Positions 17,894-26,506 of a stretch of 64,000 bases of DNA are shown here, one piece after another; the stretch's first letter is position 1; every line of letters begins with the position of its first letter. Made by a program: the position numbers and the translations under genes. This DNA comes from Lewinella sp. IMCC34191. Lineage in GTDB: Bacteria; Bacteroidota; Bacteroidia; Chitinophagales; Saprospiraceae. Below the pieces are notes generated by a model. It saw only the letters and a program-made list of their open reading frames with translations, searched no databases and was not told where the DNA came from. Location: NCBI RefSeq assembly GCF_003390935.1, contig NZ_QNQZ01000010.1, forward strand, positions 186,001-250,000, in the 5' to 3' direction.

Positions 17894-18331
17894 ATGATAA
17901 ATAAAGTGACCCTCGTCGGTCGGCTAGGTGCCGACCCGGAAATCCGTACCCTGGGCAGCGGGGTGATGGTGGCTAAGTTCAGCGTGGCTACCTCTGAAAG
18001 CTATAAAGACCGGTCGGGGCAGTGGCAGGAGGAAACCCAATGGCACGACGTCGTTCTCTGGCGTAACCTGGCCGAAAGAGCCCAGCAGAGCCTGCGGAAG
18101 GGATCGATGATCTACCTGGACGGAAAGCTTACCCACCGTAAATGGCAGGACAAAGAGGGAAATCCGCGAAAGACCACCGAGGTGGTCGGTGCCTTCTTCC
18201 GCAGTCTGGACGGTAAGCGAGAAATCGACGAGCGGTATTCTTCTTCCGCCGATAATGAGTCACCGGAATCGAGCCAACAAACCTCGGCCGGCGGCTCCAG
18301 TATGGAGGCCGAAGAGGACCTGCCGTTCTAG
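17894..18331 (+). CDS. ssb: Single-stranded DNA-binding protein
   Basis: The 145-residue protein begins MINKVTLVGRLGADPEIRTL. The OB fold extends to about 110 (WHDVVLWRNLAERAQQSLRKGSMIYLDGKL), followed by a Ser/Gln-rich disordered tail. It ends in the acidic tip EEDLPF, which in SSB proteins recruits repair and replication partners. The fold and tail are complete. It lies between mutY and a gldE-like gene, as in other Bacteroidota. Confidence 0.97.
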   Translation: MINKVTLVGRLGADPEIRTLGSGVMVAKFSVATSESYKDRSGQWQEETQWHDVVLWRNLAERAQQSLRKGSMIYLDGKLTHRKWQDKEGNPRKTTEVVGAFFRSLDGKREIDERYSSSADNESPESSQQTSAGGSSMEAEEDLPF

Positions 18332-18356
18332 GTACCCCGGGCCGCGTTGCAAATCC

Positions 18357-18364
18357 TATCTTTG
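18357..18364 (+). promoter_or_regulatory. Candidate -7 box overlapping the gldE-like start
   Basis: TATCTTTG is an exact TAnnTTTG match, and its last base is the first base of the GTG start codon at 18364. If active, transcription would begin inside the annotated gene. Translation would then have to start downstream, for example at ATG 18424. Confidence 0.35.
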
Positions 18365-19833
18365 TGGTCCTCGAACCGCAACTGTTGGACGCAATTGAAG
18401 CCCTTTCATCTATCCTTCCCGGCATGCTCCTCCTTAGCTACGCTATGGAGCTGCTGCTAGGCCTTATCGTGATCTCGATCTTGCTGCTGATGTCCGGCCT
18501 GGTATCGGGTTCGGAAGTAGCCTTCTTCTCCCTGACGGCCAACGACTACGAAGAGCTCGAACAGGAGGGCAACCCCGCGCGGGAAACCCTGTATGAGTTG
18601 CGCGACAAACCCCGACTGTTACTGGCTACGATTCTGATTGCCAACAACTTCATCAACATTGCCATCGTCCTGGTTTCGGAGATCATCCTCCGAAAGGTAT
18701 TCCCGGAATCTCTCTTTGCCAGCTGGGCACGCGCCATTCGGGGTAGCCTGTCCTTTATGGAACGCTTTACCGAGGAAGGACTCAGCAACGCCATTGGCTT
18801 CGCGATCACCATCATCGGAGTGACCTTCCTCCTGGTGCTGTTCGGTGAGGTCGCCCCCAAAGTATACGCCAGCTACAACAAGAAGTCGCTCGCCATCGCC
18901 ATGGCGCGGCCAATCGACGTGATGATGCGGGCTTTCCACCCTCTGGCATCCAGTCTCGTGCAGGGTGCGGGTTTCATCGAGCGCCGGCTGGAAAACCATA
19001 CCATGGACGCGGCCGCCGCCAGCCAGGAGGACATTGACGAAGCCATCGACCTGACCGTCAATTCCGATGACAGTGGTGAGGATCACCCCCGTCAGGACGT
19101 CGATATTCTCAAGCGCATCGTCAAGTTCAACAACGTAACCGTGCGTCAGATCATGCGGGCCCGGGGTGACGTGATCGCCGTGGAAAATAAGATCGGCTAC
19201 CACGAACTACGGGATGTCATCCGGGAATCGAGCTATAGCCGCATTCCCGTCTTCGAAGAAGACTTCGACAAGGTGAAGGGCCTGCTGTACGTAAAGGACC
19301 TGCTCGGGCACCGCCACGAGCCGGAAGATTTCGATTGGGTACGATTGGTCCGTGAGGACATCCTTTTCGTTCCGGAAAACAAAAAGATCAGCGATCTCCT
19401 AAAGGAATTTCAGACCGAAAAGACGCACATGGCCATCGTAGTCGACGAATACGGAGGTACGGAAGGGATCGTCACCCTCGAAGATGTTCTCGAAGAGGTC
19501 ATTGGCGACATCCACGATGAATTCGACGAGAACGAAGAGATCGTTTACCAACGCATCGACGATCTGAACTACGTCTTCGACGGTAAGACCATGCTCAACG
19601 ATGTCTACCGCCTCCTGGAATTGCCCGACAGTACCTTCACCCCCGTTAAGGGCGAAGCGGAATCCCTCGCCGGTTTATTATTGGAAATACTGGGTCGCTT
19701 ACCCGAAGTCGGTGAGGAGATCGTCTTTAACAATTACCGATTCCAGGTGATGGCGGTCAATAAGCGCCGCATCGAGGAGGTACTGCTGACCCTCCCGGAA
19801 CCCACCGAAGACGAAAGCCAGACCGAGCAGTAA
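18364..19833 (+). CDS. gldE: GldE-like CNNM/CorC family membrane protein (gliding motility-associated)
   Basis: This is a 489-residue CNNM/CorC-type protein. The N-terminal DUF21 membrane domain (about 20-215) contains the signature LMSGLVSGSEVAFFSLT. Two CBS domains follow (about 250-380, with the family block TEKTHMAIVVDEYGGTEGIVTLEDVLEEVIGDIHDE). A CorC_HlyC domain closes the protein (about 395-480). Its place directly after ssb is the GldE position in Bacteroidota; GldE supports the T9SS/gliding machinery with GldD. gldD is not next to it; ligA follows after 12 bases. The GTG start is uncertain: ATG 18424 is an alternative that would still keep the first membrane helix. Confidence 0.82.
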   Translation: MVLEPQLLDAIEALSSILPGMLLLSYAMELLLGLIVISILLLMSGLVSGSEVAFFSLTANDYEELEQEGNPARETLYELRDKPRLLLATILIANNFINIAIVLVSEIILRKVFPESLFASWARAIRGSLSFMERFTEEGLSNAIGFAITIIGVTFLLVLFGEVAPKVYASYNKKSLAIAMARPIDVMMRAFHPLASSLVQGAGFIERRLENHTMDAAAASQEDIDEAIDLTVNSDDSGEDHPRQDVDILKRIVKFNNVTVRQIMRARGDVIAVENKIGYHELRDVIRESSYSRIPVFEEDFDKVKGLLYVKDLLGHRHEPEDFDWVRLVREDILFVPENKKISDLLKEFQTEKTHMAIVVDEYGGTEGIVTLEDVLEEVIGDIHDEFDENEEIVYQRIDDLNYVFDGKTMLNDVYRLLELPDSTFTPVKGEAESLAGLLLEILGRLPEVGEEIVFNNYRFQVMAVNKRRIEEVLLTLPEPTEDESQTEQ

Positions 19834-19845
19834 CCAGAGGCAGCT

Positions 19846-21981
19846 ATGTACGGAAATGAAGAACAGCGGCAGCTCTACGCCCGCTCCAAACAATATCTCG
19901 AAGGCAAGGTCAACCTCACCCCGGAAGATCAACTCCCGGAATTACGTATGCTCCTGCGCTACCACGAATGGCGCTACTACGTACAGGACGACCCGGTGCT
20001 CAGTGACTTTGAATACGATAGCCTGTTCAAGCTACTGGAAGCAAGGGAGGAAAAAAACCCCGCCCTGGTAACCCCCGACAGCCCCACCCAGCGCGTAGGC
20101 AGTGACTTGACCGGAGATTTCTCCAGTGTCCCCCACCTCACGCCCATGCTAAGCCTGGGCAATAGCTACAATGCCGACGACCTCGCGGAATTCGACCGGC
20201 AGGTGAAGCGGATGCTGAATATGGACGAAGGCGAAGCGCTGGCCTACGCCGTGGAACCGAAGTTCGACGGCGGCACCATTGCCCTGGTCTACGAAAACGA
20301 CCGGCTCGTACGGGCCGCCACCCGCGGCAACGGCGTGCTGGGCGAAGAGATTACCCACAACGCTCGCGTCATTAAATCCATTCCGCTCACCGCCCGCTTC
20401 AGCAAGTACGGGCTGCATCGCGTGGAGCTGCGGGGAGAGGTCATCATCCGCAAGGACCGGTTTCAGCGCATGAATGCCTGGCGCGCCGAAGCCGGGCTTA
20501 CCCTTTTTGCCAACCCCCGGAACACGGCCACCGGCGGGCTACGCATGAAATCCCCGACGGAGGTAGCCGATCGCAATCTCGAGGCCTTTATCTATAGCTT
20601 CGGTTACGGAACCGACGCGGAAGGGAACGATGCCGTCCAGGCACTCGGCACCCACACCGAAGCCCTCAATATCCTGGCCACCCTGGGCTTCAAGGTACCG
20701 GTGATGGGGTATGAGCGGACCCGAACCGAAACGATCGCGGGAGCTTCGACCTTCTGCACCGATTGGGAGGCCAAGCGGGAAGCGTACCCCTACGAGATTG
20801 ACGGGATGGTCGTTAAGGTGGATGACCTGGCCCTGCAGGAACGCGCCGGATACACCAGCCACCATCCGCGCTGGGCCATCGCCTACAAGTTCGCGGCCAA
20901 GCAGGCTACGACCACCCTGCTGAACGTCGAATACCAGGTGGGCAAGATCGGAACCATTACCCCGGTCGCCAAGACCGAGCCGGTCGCCCTGGCCGGTGTC
21001 ATGATCAGCAGCGTTTCCCTCCACAACGAAGACTTTATACGGGAAAAGGACCTGCGCCTCGGCGATAAAGTCCTGCTCGAACGGGCCGGCGATGTCATCC
21101 CCTACATCGTCAAGCCGCTGGAAGAACTACGCGACGGTAGCGAACGGCCCATCGAATGGCCGGTCACTTGCCCCATCAACCAGACAGCGGAGGCCGTACC
21201 GCTGGTCCGCGCCGCCGGCGAAGCGGCCTGGCGTTGCCCGGTCTGCGTATGTGGCGCGCAAAACCTCCAACGCATCATCTTCCACGTCTCCAAAGCGGCC
21301 ATGGATATCGACGGCATGGGACGCCGCTACGTCGAACAGTTTTACGAACTCGGCTGGCTAAAGACCATCGTGGACGTATACCGCCTGCCCTACGCCGAAA
21401 TAGCAAACCTGGAAGGCTTCGGCCAGCGCTCCGCCGACAACCTCCGCCAGAGTGTGGAAACCGCCAAGCAAAATCCGCTCTGGCGCCTGCTTCACGGTCT
21501 GAGCATTCACCACCTCGGCAAAAAGGCCAGCCAGCTCATCGCCCAAAACGTAGAGCACATCCTTGACCTGGCGGACTGGTCCGAAGAGCAATTCCTCCAT
21601 ATCAAGGATATCGGCCCCACCGTTGCCACCAACGTGGCCGAATACTTCGCCAACCCCATCCACCTCGAACAGCTCCGGGAACTCGAACAGCTCGGCGTGA
21701 ACGTCCGCCCCACCGAGGAGGACCGTCCCGCCCCCACCGTAACCGAAGGCCCGTTCGTAGAAAAGAGCATGCTCTTCACCGGCAGCCTCCAGCAAATGAG
21801 CCGCAAGGAGGCCCAGGAACGCGCCAAGGCCGCCGGCGCCCGCATCGTTTCCGCCGTCAGCGGAAAGCTCGACATCCTGGTCGTCGGAGAAAAACCCGGC
21901 TCCAAACTGAAAAAGGCCCAGGCGCTCGAAACGATCCAAATCATGACGGAGGAGGAGTTTTTGGCTTTGGCCGGGTCGTGA
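19846..21981 (+). CDS. ligA: NAD-dependent DNA ligase, divergent
   Basis: The 711-residue protein has all LigA domains. Ia spans 1 to about 70 (YHEWRYYVQDDPVLSDFEYDSL) and the adenylation domain has Lys139 in KFDG and later YPYEIDGMVVKV. The OB fold, zinc finger, HhH repeats (about 485-600) and a BRCT domain (about 635-711) follow. It seals nicks using NAD+. Two departures are visible. Residues 160-163 read RGNG rather than the usual RGDG. The zinc finger reads Cys442-x2-Asn445-x18-Cys464-x2-Cys467-x-Cys469, so the second Cys is missing and the spacing is altered. It may be a diverged main ligase or a second copy; only the genome can tell. Confidence 0.92.
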   Translation: MYGNEEQRQLYARSKQYLEGKVNLTPEDQLPELRMLLRYHEWRYYVQDDPVLSDFEYDSLFKLLEAREEKNPALVTPDSPTQRVGSDLTGDFSSVPHLTPMLSLGNSYNADDLAEFDRQVKRMLNMDEGEALAYAVEPKFDGGTIALVYENDRLVRAATRGNGVLGEEITHNARVIKSIPLTARFSKYGLHRVELRGEVIIRKDRFQRMNAWRAEAGLTLFANPRNTATGGLRMKSPTEVADRNLEAFIYSFGYGTDAEGNDAVQALGTHTEALNILATLGFKVPVMGYERTRTETIAGASTFCTDWEAKREAYPYEIDGMVVKVDDLALQERAGYTSHHPRWAIAYKFAAKQATTTLLNVEYQVGKIGTITPVAKTEPVALAGVMISSVSLHNEDFIREKDLRLGDKVLLERAGDVIPYIVKPLEELRDGSERPIEWPVTCPINQTAEAVPLVRAAGEAAWRCPVCVCGAQNLQRIIFHVSKAAMDIDGMGRRYVEQFYELGWLKTIVDVYRLPYAEIANLEGFGQRSADNLRQSVETAKQNPLWRLLHGLSIHHLGKKASQLIAQNVEHILDLADWSEEQFLHIKDIGPTVATNVAEYFANPIHLEQLRELEQLGVNVRPTEEDRPAPTVTEGPFVEKSMLFTGSLQQMSRKEAQERAKAAGARIVSAVSGKLDILVVGEKPGSKLKKAQALETIQIMTEEEFLALAGS

Positions 21982-22005
21982 GTTAGGGGTTGTCAGTTGT
22001 CGGTT

Positions 22006-22026
22006 CGCGAGTTGCACTCGCGGTAT
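22006..22026 (+). repeat. Single hairpin unit CGCGAGT-TGC-ACTCGCG followed by GTA
   Basis: A perfect 7-bp stem (22006-22012 and 22016-22022) with a TGC loop is followed by GTATA, in the 137-base gap between ligA and the thioredoxin gene. Stem, TGC loop and the GGTA that closes it resemble one unit of the arrays around 32.7 and 33.3 kb. Confidence 0.45.
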
Positions 22027-22118
22027 ACCCGGGCGCAGCGAGGGGCAAATGTCCGCCACCCCGCACCCCGCCACAACAAACCCACACCTACCCCGCCCCG
22101 TTACATTCAATAAAAATC

Positions 22119-22421
22119 ATGGCCCAAACCTCCTTCAATGACCTCATCAACGGGGATAAGCCCGTCCTGATCGATTTCTTCGCCACCTGGTGCGGCCCCT
22201 GTCACGCTTACTCGCCCATCCTCAAAGAGCTGAAAGAAGAGCTCGGCGACGAGATGCGCCTCGTCAAGATCGACGTGGACCGCAACCCGGAGATCACCCA
22301 GAAACTCGGCGTGCAAGCCATGCCCACCACCATGATTTTTCACAAGGGGGACCTTAAATTCCGTGCCGCGGGCGTTCAGAGTCCGCAGACCCTCCGGGAT
22401 GAGCTCGCCAAACTGAGCTGA
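22119..22421 (+). CDS. Thioredoxin
   Basis: This 100-residue protein is a classical thioredoxin. It has the redox site WCGPCH (Cys25, Cys28), the strand VLIDFFATWCGPC and the cis-proline loop VQAMPTTMIFHKG. It has no signal peptide, so it is cytoplasmic. ATG 22119 gives the normal length; the frame is open to 21990 but that part is the repeat-containing spacer. The symporter gene begins 39 bases after its stop. Confidence 0.93.
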   Translation: MAQTSFNDLINGDKPVLIDFFATWCGPCHAYSPILKELKEELGDEMRLVKIDVDRNPEITQKLGVQAMPTTMIFHKGDLKFRAAGVQSPQTLRDELAKLS

Positions 22422-22460
22422 TCCATTCGCGGGGGAATTGCATAAATTGCGCTCCCCCGT

Positions 22461-24047
22461 ATGAATGCATCCCTCAGTCCACTGGCTATCCTCGGTATCG
22501 TCGCGATCTATTTCGCGGTTCTGGTACTGGTTTCCTTTCTTACCAGTGGCAAGGAAAGCGACAACAGCGATTTCTTCCTCGCCGGCCGCAAGTCCGCCTG
22601 GCCGCTCGTTGCGATCGGCATGGTCGGATCCAGCCTGTCGGGGGTGACCTTTATCAGCATCCCGGGAGCCGTAGGGGCCGGTGGCGTCAACCAGGCCTTC
22701 AGCTATATGCAAGTCGTGATGGGCTACCTGCTGGGGTATTTCGTCATTGCCGTGGTGCTGCTACCGCTGTATTACCGCATGGGCCTAACGAGTATTTACG
22801 AGTACCTCCAGTCCCGCATCGGCTGGCACGGTTACAAGATCGGGTCCTTTTACTTCCTGCTGTCGCGGACCATCGGCGCCGCTTTCCGGCTCTTTCTGGT
22901 TGCCATCGTCCTCCAACGCTTCGTGGCTGCGCCGATCGGCATTCCCTTCTCGGTAACCGTAGCGGCCACCATCCTGCTCATCTGGCTGTACACCTTTCGG
23001 GGCGGCATCAAGACGATCATCATCACCGACACGTTGCAGACGGTATGTATGCTGTCTGCGGCCGCCATCACGGTCGTCTACATCGGTAACGCACTGGAAA
23101 CCGACATGGGCGGCATGGTTCGCCTCATCCGGCAAAGTGACTACAGCCAGTGGTTCTTCTTCGAAGGAGGCTGGACCGACCCCAATAACTTCTTCAAGCA
23201 ATTCCTGAGCGGCGCCCTCATCACCATCGTGATGACCGGCCTCGACCAGGACATGATGCAAAAGAACCTGAGCATGCCCAACTTCCGGGATGCCCAGAAG
23301 AATATGTTCGCCTTTAGCATCGTGCTCTTCTTCGCCAACATGCTTTTCCTGGGATTGGGTGCCCTGCTCTACATCTACGCCTCCACCGTGGGCCTGACCA
23401 TTCCTCCGACTTCGGATCTCCTTTACCCCACGATCGCACTGGTTAATCTGCCCGCCGTAGCCGGCGTCCTTTTCGTTCTCGGCGTGGTGGCCGCGGCCTA
23501 TTCGAGTGCGGACAGCGCCCTGACCGCGCTGACCACCTCCTTCTGCGTAGACTTTCTCGGTATGCGGGAGCATGAGGGCGGCGGAGCGCAGGTAGAAACC
23601 CCGTCGGAAACCGGACGCAAAGTCACCTCTCCCAAACGGCAACGACTGCTGGTCCACTCCGGCTTCAGCCTCCTGCTCTTCCTCGTGATTATGGGTTTCG
23701 AACTGATCAACAACCAGGCGGTAATCAACGACCTCTTCAAGGCCGCCGGATATACCTACGGCCCCCTGCTCGGTCTGTTCAGCTTTGGCCTCCTCACGAA
23801 TTTCCGCGTCCGGGAAACCATCACGATCGGGAATACCCAATTTCCCGCCCTAATCGTGGTTTGCCTGCTGGCTCCCGTCATTTCCATTCTCGTCGACCGC
23901 TACTCCGCAGAATTGCTCGGTGGCTTCGAGTTTGGCTTCCTGATTCTTGCCTTTAATGGGTTGCTCACCTTCATCGGTCTGGTGGCGCTGAGCGAGTCGC
24001 CGGAAGAAATGGATCCTGACCTGCTGGACCCCAGCACCACTGCCTGA
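22461..24047 (+). CDS. Sodium:solute symporter family (SSS) protein
   Basis: The 528-residue membrane protein has the SSS N-terminus (AILGIVAIYFAVLVLVSFLTSGKESDNSDFFLAGRKSAWPLVAIGMVGSS), including the conserved DFFLAGR block. About 13 membrane segments follow, and GLDQDMMQKNLS lies near 270. A hydrophilic cytoplasmic loop at about 368-395 (starting REHEGGGAQVETP) contains a copy of the dispersed repeat in its coding sequence. Known relatives carry sugars, amino acids, sialic acid or vitamins; no substrate can be assigned. Its 5' neighbour is thioredoxin. Confidence 0.92.
   Translation: MNASLSPLAILGIVAIYFAVLVLVSFLTSGKESDNSDFFLAGRKSAWPLVAIGMVGSSLSGVTFISIPGAVGAGGVNQAFSYMQVVMGYLLGYFVIAVVLLPLYYRMGLTSIYEYLQSRIGWHGYKIGSFYFLLSRTIGAAFRLFLVAIVLQRFVAAPIGIPFSVTVAATILLIWLYTFRGGIKTIIITDTLQTVCMLSAAAITVVYIGNALETDMGGMVRLIRQSDYSQWFFFEGGWTDPNNFFKQFLSGALITIVMTGLDQDMMQKNLSMPNFRDAQKNMFAFSIVLFFANMLFLGLGALLYIYASTVGLTIPPTSDLLYPTIALVNLPAVAGVLFVLGVVAAAYSSADSALTALTTSFCVDFLGMREHEGGGAQVETPSETGRKVTSPKRQRLLVHSGFSLLLFLVIMGFELINNQAVINDLFKAAGYTYGPLLGLFSFGLLTNFRVRETITIGNTQFPALIVVCLLAPVISILVDRYSAELLGGFEFGFLILAFNGLLTFIGLVALSESPEEMDPDLLDPSTTA
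23577..23594 (+). repeat. Dispersed repeat, copy 4 (inside the symporter gene)
   Basis: GGCGGCGGAGCGCAGGTA, the full core without the T-run, is read in frame as GGAQV within a hydrophilic loop of the SSS symporter. It shows the motif can occupy coding sequence where the protein tolerates it. Confidence 0.7.
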
Positions 24048-24127
24048 TCGGCCGGCGAAGCCTTTTCTTTTGTCGCATCCGATACCCGCGAGGAATTTAG
24101 CTACCGGTTTTCGCAGGACTTTATCAG

Positions 24128-24158
24128 TTGCTGGGTGACGGTGACCTGCTTACCTTGT
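24128..24158 (+). promoter_or_regulatory. Candidate promoter of fabH
   Basis: TTG at 24128-24130, a 20-base spacer and TACCTTGT at 24151-24158 fit the Bacteroidota -33/-7 arrangement, with one mismatch in the -7 box. The ATG is 26 bases downstream. Confidence 0.4.
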
Positions 24159-24184
24159 GCCCTTTAACCAGCACCCTTTAAACC

Positions 24185-25195
24185 ATGAGTCAAATTCGAG
24201 CCGCCATTACGGGAGTACAGGGCTACGTACCCGATTATGTACTAACCAATGATGAACTGGCTACGATCGTCGACACCAACGACGAATGGATAACCAGCCG
24301 CACCGGCATCAAAGAGCGGCACATCCTCAAGGGAGAGGGCAAGGGTACCTCAGTCATGGTCGTCGAGGCATTGAAGGGCTTGCTGAAAAAGACCAACACC
24401 AATCCGGACGACGTAGAGCTGGTCATCTGTGCAACGGTTACCGGCGATAGCATCTTCCCGGATACGGCCAATGTTTCCGCCCACCGGGCCGGCATAAATA
24501 ATGCGTTCGGTTTCGATGTCAGTGCCGCCTGTAGTGGCTTCCTGTATGCCCTGACCGTTGGCGCTAAATTTATCGAGGCGGGGCAACACAAAAAAGTGAT
24601 CGTCGTAGGAGCCGATAAGATGTCGTCCATTATCGACTATACCGACCGGACAACCTGCGTCATCTTCGGCGACGGGGGCGGAGCCGTCATGCTCGAACCG
24701 ACTACCGATGGCGACGGCTTCGTGGATTACCGCCACTACGGTGACGGGAGCGGGGAAGAATTTCTCTACCTGGTAGCCGGTGGCTCCCGTAAACCCTCCA
24801 CGGTCGACACCATCATGGCCCGGGAACATTTCGTGCGCCAGAACGGACGCCCCGTTTTCAAGGCGGCGGTCAAGGGGATGTCGGAAGTAGTGACGGAAGT
24901 CATGCAACGTAATAACCTCACGGCCGATACGGTCGACTGGCTCGTACCCCACCAGGCGAATATCCGAATCATCGACACCGTAAGCAAAATGGTCAATTTC
25001 CCGCGGGAAAAGGTAATGGTCAATATTCATAAATACGGGAACACAACGGCGGGCACCTTACCGCTGTGCCTCTGGGATTATGAGCCACAGCTTAAAAAGG
25101 GGGATAACCTGATCCTGACGGCGTTTGGTGGCGGATTTACCTGGGGAGCCCTCTACCTCCGCTGGGCGTACGACGGTAGCGCGGTCGGGAAGTAG
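24185..25195 (+). CDS. fabH: 3-oxoacyl-ACP synthase III (KAS III)
   Basis: KAS III condenses an acyl-CoA primer with malonyl-ACP to start fatty acid synthesis. The 336-residue protein shows the complete triad: Cys116 in DVSAACSGF, His256 in VPHQANIRI and Asn286 in KYGNTTAGT. NDEWITSRTGIKER, near the N-terminus, and the closing FGGGFTWGALYLRW are also typical. No other fab gene is adjacent. Many Bacteroidota have several fabH paralogues, so this may be a secondary copy with its own primer preference. Confidence 0.94.
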   Translation: MSQIRAAITGVQGYVPDYVLTNDELATIVDTNDEWITSRTGIKERHILKGEGKGTSVMVVEALKGLLKKTNTNPDDVELVICATVTGDSIFPDTANVSAHRAGINNAFGFDVSAACSGFLYALTVGAKFIEAGQHKKVIVVGADKMSSIIDYTDRTTCVIFGDGGGAVMLEPTTDGDGFVDYRHYGDGSGEEFLYLVAGGSRKPSTVDTIMAREHFVRQNGRPVFKAAVKGMSEVVTEVMQRNNLTADTVDWLVPHQANIRIIDTVSKMVNFPREKVMVNIHKYGNTTAGTLPLCLWDYEPQLKKGDNLILTAFGGGFTWGALYLRWAYDGSAVGK

Positions 25196-25328
25196 ACGTT
25201 CCCACCTGCCGGGGGTTAGAGAATTGGGCGGCATTAAACAAGCGGCACGGATATTCAATTAGGTATAAAAGGCGCACATCGAAAGAAGCGGTGTGTTTCT
25301 ATTTTAGCCTACCTAACCCCGTGGCCCT

Positions 25329-26111
25329 ATGAGTAAAAGCGACGACCTAAAGCGCAGCGGCTTGCTTGACCAGTACGTGCTGGGCCTCCTGGGCCAGGAG
25401 CGTACCGCGGAGGTAGAACAGATGATCGAAGAAGATCCGGAGCTCGGTCGCGAGGTGTCGCGTATTCGCCAGGAGTTGAATGCGTACGCGGACATGCGGG
25501 AGATCGCGCCTCCGCCCGGCAACCGGCAACCCCGTACCGCCGAGGATTTCCGTGACTTGGACCACGAAGTCATCACCGCGATGATGGAACACAATCATTC
25601 GCTTAATATCTGGCGATACGTCCTCATGGCTACCTGCCTGGTCCTTATCGGCGTGGCGGGTTACCTGTTCCGGCTGAAGGAGGACGTGCGGGGCGAACTC
25701 GTCACCGAGCGGGCACTGCACGCGCAGGACGTAGCCAGCCACCGCCGGGACATGGAAAGAGGCCGGGCTATGCTGACCACGGCGACGCACGACTGGGAGA
25801 ATTTAACATCTTTTAATCAGGCCGTGGATTCCGGAATGTTACACATTCACGTGCTCGACGGTGCGGGGATTGCCCTGGTTGATTTGTCCGACATTACGCC
25901 TCCCGGCCAGGGGCGAGCCTATTACCTCTACAGTGGAGATCTGAACAGCCTTTCCGAGCCTGAAATAGTCACCGGACGACAGTTAAATGGCCTGTATGTT
26001 ATACCCTTTGAAGGGTCAGAACCGACATTACGGATTTACGAGTGGGAAGCCGGCCAGATGGGGCCGCCTCAGCTTGAAGATCAGGCGCTTGCGATAATTA
26101 AGTTACCATAA
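25329..26111 (+). CDS. Anti-sigma factor, RskA-type
   Basis: The 260-residue protein has a short cytoplasmic N-terminal segment resembling the zinc-less anti-sigma domain (LLDQYVLGLLGQERTAEVEQMIEEDPELGREVSRIRQEL, about 12-50). One membrane helix follows (about 97-116, YVLMATCLVLIGVAGYLF). An extracytoplasmic coiled segment and an RskA-like domain complete it (about 155-260, ending LEDQALAIIKLP). Such proteins hold an ECF sigma at the membrane. No sigma gene is adjacent, which is unusual for this family. The partner is unknown; the ECF sigma at 16129 is one candidate. Confidence 0.85.
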   Translation: MSKSDDLKRSGLLDQYVLGLLGQERTAEVEQMIEEDPELGREVSRIRQELNAYADMREIAPPPGNRQPRTAEDFRDLDHEVITAMMEHNHSLNIWRYVLMATCLVLIGVAGYLFRLKEDVRGELVTERALHAQDVASHRRDMERGRAMLTTATHDWENLTSFNQAVDSGMLHIHVLDGAGIALVDLSDITPPGQGRAYYLYSGDLNSLSEPEIVTGRQLNGLYVIPFEGSEPTLRIYEWEAGQMGPPQLEDQALAIIKLP

Positions 26112-26423
26112 AATAAATTCCTTGCCTGACAGTTTGGAAATAGAGACGTAATTATGTTTATTGCGCTCGTCGGTCGAGAGGCGATCATTTTATTCTCCCG
26201 ACCCGAATTTCAGCCTTCTTAATTCTGTTCATTTTACCCATCATCTCTCAAATGTTGCCTTCATGACGATACTGTACGTACTCATGGCCGCCTGTGCGCT
26301 CGGCGGTGGCCTAAGCCTCACTTCAGCTCTTCTCGACGGATCCCGTCACTTTTAGCTTCCGTAGTCAAGCTTATGTCAGCCTAAAATTCCATTCCATCTC
26401 CCTTCAAAACCAACCAAAAATTT

Positions 26424-26460
26424 AAACGGTTGTCGGCCACGCCGGCAACCGTTTTGTTTT
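26424..26460 (+). terminator. Intrinsic terminator before the cyclase-ATPase gene
   Basis: AACGGTTG (26425-26432) pairs with CAACCGTT (26446-26453). The stem is extended inward by TCGGC/GCCGG around a CAC loop and followed by TTTTGTTTT. It closes whatever transcript enters from the left. Confidence 0.75.
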
Positions 26461-26472
26461 GTACGACGGGGT

Positions 26473-26480
26473 TACCTTTG
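26473..26480 (+). promoter_or_regulatory. Candidate -7 box for the cyclase-ATPase gene
   Basis: TACCTTTG matches TAnnTTTG exactly and lies 26 bases before the GTG start. TTTTG at 26452-26456 is 16 bases upstream, a little close for a -33 element. Confidence 0.45.
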
Positions 26481-26506
26481 AGAATACCGTATCCTGACTT
26501 TCCTCC

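Larger units (their letters stand above)
26112..26506 (+). other. 395-base intergenic region between the anti-sigma and cyclase genes
   Basis: No convincing gene is present. It begins AT-rich, then holds a short frame at 26263-26355 that would encode a 30-residue hydrophobic peptide starting MTILYVLMAACALGGG; nothing else supports it. It ends with a terminator hairpin and a promoter box, both listed separately. Confidence 0.6.

Noticed and set aside
26263-26355. 30-residue hydrophobic peptide gene
   Set aside because: Only an ATG and a short hydrophobic frame are visible; there is no promoter pair or known relative, so it is mentioned only as part of the intergenic region.
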